Below, one piece after another: positions 5,388 to 7,741 of a stretch of DNA of 7,741 nt (the first letter of the stretch is position 1; every line of letters starts with the position of its first letter). The DNA is taken from assembly GCA_964563535.1 (NCBI GenBank), contig CAZLXP010000115.1, positions 1 through 7,741 of the forward strand, in the 5' to 3' direction. Source of the DNA: WVWN01 sp964563535 (GTDB taxonomy: Bacteria > RBG-13-66-14 > B26-G2 > WVWN01). A program made the position numbers and the translations under genes. The notes below the pieces were generated by a model. It was not told where the DNA came from. It ran no database searches and saw nothing but the letters and a program-made list of their open reading frames with translations.

Positions 5388-7121
5388 TTACCTGATTTGG
5401 TCGATTTCGGTTTCCGCCTTCTTTATATAGCGTTGCAACTTTTCGTTGCCCGGGTCGAGGGCCAGCGCTTGCTGCCATACCCTGATGGCCGCGGCCAGCG
5501 ACCCCCGCGAGTAGAAGTCGAGGCCCTGGTAGAGATAAGCCTCGACCAGCTTCGCCCGCGCGGCCGCGTAATCGGGATATTGTTTTACGATGTTCAAGAG
5601 TGCGCGGGCCGCTTCGGCCACGCCGCCGCGGCCGAGCACGGCGCTCGCCTCCCGGTATTTTTCGACCACGTCGGCCGGTATTTCCGGCGCGGGCGTCGGT
5701 TCCGCGGCCGTTTCGGTGGCGGCGGCGAGCAGCCGTTGCGTTTCGGCCAGCAGGTTGCGGGCGCGGTCGTGGTCGGGGTGGGCGGCCAGGATCTCGCGGT
5801 ATATGTTTATGGCGGGGCGGTACGCGCCGCGGCGCCGGTAATACTGGGCCCGGGAGAGGAGTTCGGCGATGCGTTCATCCTCGGCTTCGCGGGCTGTCTC
5901 CTCTTCCTCCAGTTTGTCGACCCTCTCCAGCGACTCGGTGGCCAGGAAGTCTTGGGGAACCACCGCCAAAGCGTTGCGGTAATCCTCCCGCGCCCGTTCC
6001 CACTCCTTCTTTTCGATGGATGCGGCCCCCGCGGCCATATGCAGGTGGTACCTGGCCCGGATCCAGTATTGGCGCGCCGCGCGGTTGTGCGGGTCCCAGT
6101 ACAATACGTCCGCGAACCGCCGGGCCGCCAATTCGTAATTCCCGGTTTCGAAGTAGCTTCGGCCTTCCGCGAGCCATTCTTCGGTTTGGCGGCGGCGTTC
6201 GCCGCGGCTCGGGATGCGGCGGCCGGGGTTGACCGATATTGAGAAATAATGCGACGACCCGAACTCGCGGGTCGCGAAGCTGTAATCGAAGGAGAGGAGG
6301 TCCGTATTGACGCCGACGCCGGCCACGGGTTGGGTGCCGACGGCGCCGGCGCGTGCCGCCAATACTGACGCCACGACGAACTCGCAGCCGACGGCCGCCG
6401 CCGACGGTTCCGAAAAGGGCAGCGAGAACGTCAGGGCCAGCCGGTGGCGGCCGACGTCGCGGGCCCACAGCGCGCCGGCGCTGGCGCGCACGGGTTCGCG
6501 ATATCTTCCGGTGAAGATGTCCCTTTGCGTCGCGACCAGGTTTCGGGCCGTCAGGCCCAACGCCACGGTGCCGGCGGCGTATTCCAAATCCGGCGCCACC
6601 GCCAACGGCCGGAGATAGACGCCGGCGTCGGCGCCGAAGGTCTGGTAATCGATTTGGGGCGCCGTGAGATGACGTTCGTAGTTGACGGCGGCGCCGAGCG
6701 CGAGCCACGACGTCGCCCCGATGCCGTAACCGCCGGCGAGCCGATCGTCGTGGTAGACGTATTTACCGAGGTAGTGGCCGTCGGGAGTGTATCGTTCCAC
6801 TTCGCCGACGCGCACGGTCCCGAAACCGGCCGCGACGGTCCCGTAGTCGCCCAGGGGGAACGCGCCCCCCACGACCTCGAGGGCCGTTCGCGGCGACGGG
6901 TAAACCTTATGGGTGAACGCAACCTCCAGCACCGGCAACTCGGCTAAGGCCGCGGGGTTGGCCTCCAGCGCGTAAAACCCCAGGTCCAACGCCGGGTTAT
7001 ATCCCAACGCCGCCCCCCGGGCGTTGGCGAAGGTTACTCGCTCCGCGTTGGCGATGCCGCCGGTGGTAAGGCAACATAGGACCATCAGTATTTTCCGATA
7101 GGGTATAGAGTTCGATGACAT
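5388..7121 (-). CDS. PorV/PorQ-family outer-membrane barrel fused to a C-terminal TPR array
   Basis: This 577-residue protein starts with a signal peptide (1-26, likely cleaved after GIANA). The first part, about 28-300, opens with 'ARGAALGYNPAL ... ALEANPAALA', the N-terminal pattern of the PorV/PorQ (UPF0164) family related to FadL barrels. It continues as alternating Gly/aromatic beta strands and ends near 'SFDYSFATREFGSSHYFSI', a typical closing strand. Residues about 310-575 are alpha-helical TPR-like repeats. Clear units lie at about 313-346, 365-395, 419-452 and 527-560, separated by an acidic coiled segment (403-418) and a Pro/Ala linker (470-482). In T9SS bacteria PorV carries secreted cargo with C-terminal sorting domains. 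That role here is suggested by the neighbouring FlgD-Ig-like genes but not shown. The TPR part would sit in the periplasm. The ATG at 7119-7121 lies 32 nt after the stop of the small upstream gene and lacks a well-spaced Shine-Dalgarno site. Confidence 0.82.
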   Translation of the reverse strand: MSSNSIPYRKILMVLCCLTTGGIANAERVTFANARGAALGYNPALDLGFYALEANPAALAELPVLEVAFTHKVYPSPRTALEVVGGAFPLGDYGTVAAGFGTVRVGEVERYTPDGHYLGKYVYHDDRLAGGYGIGATSWLALGAAVNYERHLTAPQIDYQTFGADAGVYLRPLAVAPDLEYAAGTVALGLTARNLVATQRDIFTGRYREPVRASAGALWARDVGRHRLALTFSLPFSEPSAAAVGCEFVVASVLAARAGAVGTQPVAGVGVNTDLLSFDYSFATREFGSSHYFSISVNPGRRIPSRGERRRQTEEWLAEGRSYFETGNYELAARRFADVLYWDPHNRAARQYWIRARYHLHMAAGAASIEKKEWERAREDYRNALAVVPQDFLATESLERVDKLEEEETAREAEDERIAELLSRAQYYRRRGAYRPAINIYREILAAHPDHDRARNLLAETQRLLAAATETAAEPTPAPEIPADVVEKYREASAVLGRGGVAEAARALLNIVKQYPDYAAARAKLVEAYLYQGLDFYSRGSLAAAIRVWQQALALDPGNEKLQRYIKKAETEIDQIR

Positions 7122-7153
7122 CTCTCGCGGCGTTGCGAGCGTCCGTTCATGTT

Positions 7154-7537
7154 CTATCTATTTACGACCGCGACGAACGTATCCCGGTGGGGTTTGCCTC
7201 CCAGGCCCACGTCGAGTACTATCAGGTAAGGGCCGGCGGCAACGATTTCGCCGTCGTTGTCCCGGCCGTCCCACCGGTCTTGGCCGCGATAGGGTCCCTG
7301 GGCGCGGGCCTCCCGTTCGACTAACGTACGTACGTGGTTCCCGTCGAGGTCGTATACGTTGAGCGAGATAACGGCGTCGGCGGGAAGGGAATAGGCGAGG
7401 TAGACCTCGGCGGCGCCGGCCACGAACGGGTTCGGGTAGGCGAAAAGGCCGAAGTCTTCGTCCGCACCGGCGGCCCCCGAGCCGCAAGCCAAGATAGTCA
7501 AAAATAACAGGTACTTCCGAACGTTATGTTTATACAT
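7154..7537 (-). CDS. Small exported FlgD-Ig-like / sorting-domain-like protein
   Basis: From the ATG at 7535-7537 the product has 127 residues. Residues 1-17 form a basic and hydrophobic signal sequence (KHNVRKYLLFLTILAC). Cys18, after ILA, gives a fair lipobox, so this may be a lipoprotein; cleavage near AAGA is the alternative. The rest is a single FlgD-Ig-like module. It shows YPNPF at 34-38, then VYLAYSLPADAVISLNVYDL, GNHVRTLV, and WDGRDNDGEIVAAGPYL around 89-104, ending in a strand that closes with FVAVVNR. In FCB-type bacteria this module normally sits at the C-terminus of large secreted proteins as a T9SS-like sorting tail. Here it is almost the whole protein. An in-frame GTG at 7559-7561 would add eight residues. 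The ATG is preferred because of the preceding AAGGAAA and because the GTG would place the start within the promoter-like region. It is the first gene of the leftward run. Confidence 0.78.
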   Translation of the reverse strand: MYKHNVRKYLLFLTILACGSGAAGADEDFGLFAYPNPFVAGAAEVYLAYSLPADAVISLNVYDLDGNHVRTLVEREARAQGPYRGQDRWDGRDNDGEIVAAGPYLIVLDVGLGGKPHRDTFVAVVNR

Positions 7538-7551
7538 TTTCCTTATATAAT

Positions 7552-7609
7552 AAACTACCACAAAAACCTACTCGTATCAATATTTATCACATTTTTATAA
7601 TCTTTGCAA
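7552..7609 (-). promoter_or_regulatory. AT-rich putative promoter region of the leftward seven-gene run
   Basis: The stretch at about 7538-7628 is the only markedly AT-rich DNA in the window and separates the terminator from the first gene. Two sigma70-like pairs with 17-bp spacers can be read on the minus strand. One is TTGATA (7575-7580) with TAGTTT (7552-7557), and the other is TTGCAA (7604-7609) with TAAATA (7581-7586). Both -10 elements match the consensus only partly, and the promoter grammar of this lineage is unknown. The location is therefore better supported than the exact boxes. Confidence 0.42.
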
Positions 7610-7628
7610 ATTAACCGGCGTAAAATAC

Positions 7629-7657
7629 GAACGCCCCGCTGTTGTGGCGGGGCGTTC
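7629..7657 (-). terminator. Rho-independent-like terminator of the right-edge gene
   Basis: GAACGCCCCGC (7629-7639) pairs perfectly with GCGGGGCGTTC (7647-7657), giving an 11-bp GC-rich stem around a 7-nt loop. On the minus strand the stem is followed by GTATTTTA, a short interrupted T run; the other side has none, so it acts leftward. It lies 20 nt after the stop codon of the sorting-tail gene and before the AT-rich promoter region. It should insulate the next transcription unit. Confidence 0.65.
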
Positions 7658-7677
7658 AGGCCGCATGATAACCGATT

Positions 7678-7741
7678 TCAGCGAGTTACCACCATCTTCT
7701 TCGTCGCGACGTCGGTCCCGGCGGTCAGGCGATACAGGTAT
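7678..7741 (-). CDS. C-terminal end of a secreted protein with a T9SS type A-like sorting tail (5' part outside window)
   Basis: Reading the minus strand from the right edge gives twenty codons, YLYRLTAGTDVATKKMVVTR, then a TGA at 7678-7680. The pattern '(Y)YRL.AG......KKMVV.R' at the extreme C-terminus is the last two strands of the T9SS type A / FlgD-like sorting domain found on secreted proteins of FCB-group bacteria. The rest of the protein, and so its function, lies outside the window. The frame is supported by the match to this ending and by the terminator hairpin that follows 20 nt after the stop. Confidence 0.72.
   Translation of the reverse strand, partial: YLYRLTAGTDVATKKMVVTR

Noticed and set aside
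3527..5395. 622-codon plus-strand open frame opposite the phosphatase and kinase genes
   Set aside because: It has no recognisable domain and is an antisense shadow of two genes with clear catalytic motifs. Long antisense frames are expected in GC-rich coding DNA.
5397..6242. 281-codon plus-strand frame opposite the TPR part of the barrel gene
   Set aside because: No domain; the opposite strand has well-formed TPR repeats in frame with a barrel and signal peptide.
5875..6708. 277-codon minus-strand frame inside the barrel/TPR gene
   Set aside because: Arg-rich and featureless; it is the out-of-frame reading of the same DNA.
597..7121. Two genes (starts at 605 and 7121) both begin MSSN with the same CGATGACAT at the start codon
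   Set aside because: The identity does not extend beyond about a dozen bases and the proteins diverge at once, so it is coincidence rather than a repeat.
1..7741. CRISPR arrays, tRNA or rRNA genes, insertion sequences or attachment sites
   Set aside because: I saw no regularly spaced direct repeats, no tRNA-like or rRNA-like sequence, and no transposase-like or integrase-like frame on either strand.

Overview
All supported genes in this window lie on the minus strand, so the biological order runs from the right edge to the left. The genes are GC-rich and tightly packed. The only sizeable AT-rich non-coding stretch is at about 7538-7628. The right-edge fragment ends in a type IX secretion (T9SS)-style C-terminal sorting tail. 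Next come a FlgD-Ig-like module, a PorV/PorQ-type barrel fused to TPRs, and several A-rich leaders without clear Shine-Dalgarno sites. Together these suggest a Gram-negative bacterium of the FCB superphylum or a related uncultured candidate phylum. That placement is inferred from protein style only; no rRNA or taxonomic marker is present.

Layout in transcription order: (a) 7678-7741, the last 20 codons of a secreted protein with a sorting tail, followed by a rho-independent-like terminator (7629-7657). (b) An AT-rich promoter region (about 7552-7609). (c) A probable seven-gene transcription unit reading leftward: a small stand-alone FlgD-Ig-like protein (7154-7537); a PorV/PorQ-like barrel with a C-terminal TPR array (5388-7121); a membrane sensor with HAMP and a SpoIIE/RsbU PP2C phosphatase domain (3731-5323); an RsbW/SpoIIAB-type serine kinase (3248-3715); a STAS-GAF-GAF-HD-GYP protein (1221-3269); an exported TPR protein (592-1218); and the first 201 codons of an exported polysaccharide deacetylase that runs off the left edge (1-605). 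Gaps within the unit are 2-64 nt, and two gene pairs overlap.

The centre of interest is genes three to five. They contain all three parts of a partner-switching circuit (phosphatase, anti-sigma-type kinase, STAS antagonist). No sigma factor is present, and the STAS domain is the N-terminus of a predicted cyclic-di-GMP phosphodiesterase. The simplest reading is that an envelope signal sensed by the phosphatase sets the phosphorylation state of the STAS domain. This would control c-di-GMP breakdown, directly or through release of the kinase. The flanking outer-membrane, TPR and polysaccharide-modifying proteins make surface attachment, secretion or exopolysaccharide plausible outputs. The wiring and output are inference; the domain content is visible in the sequence.
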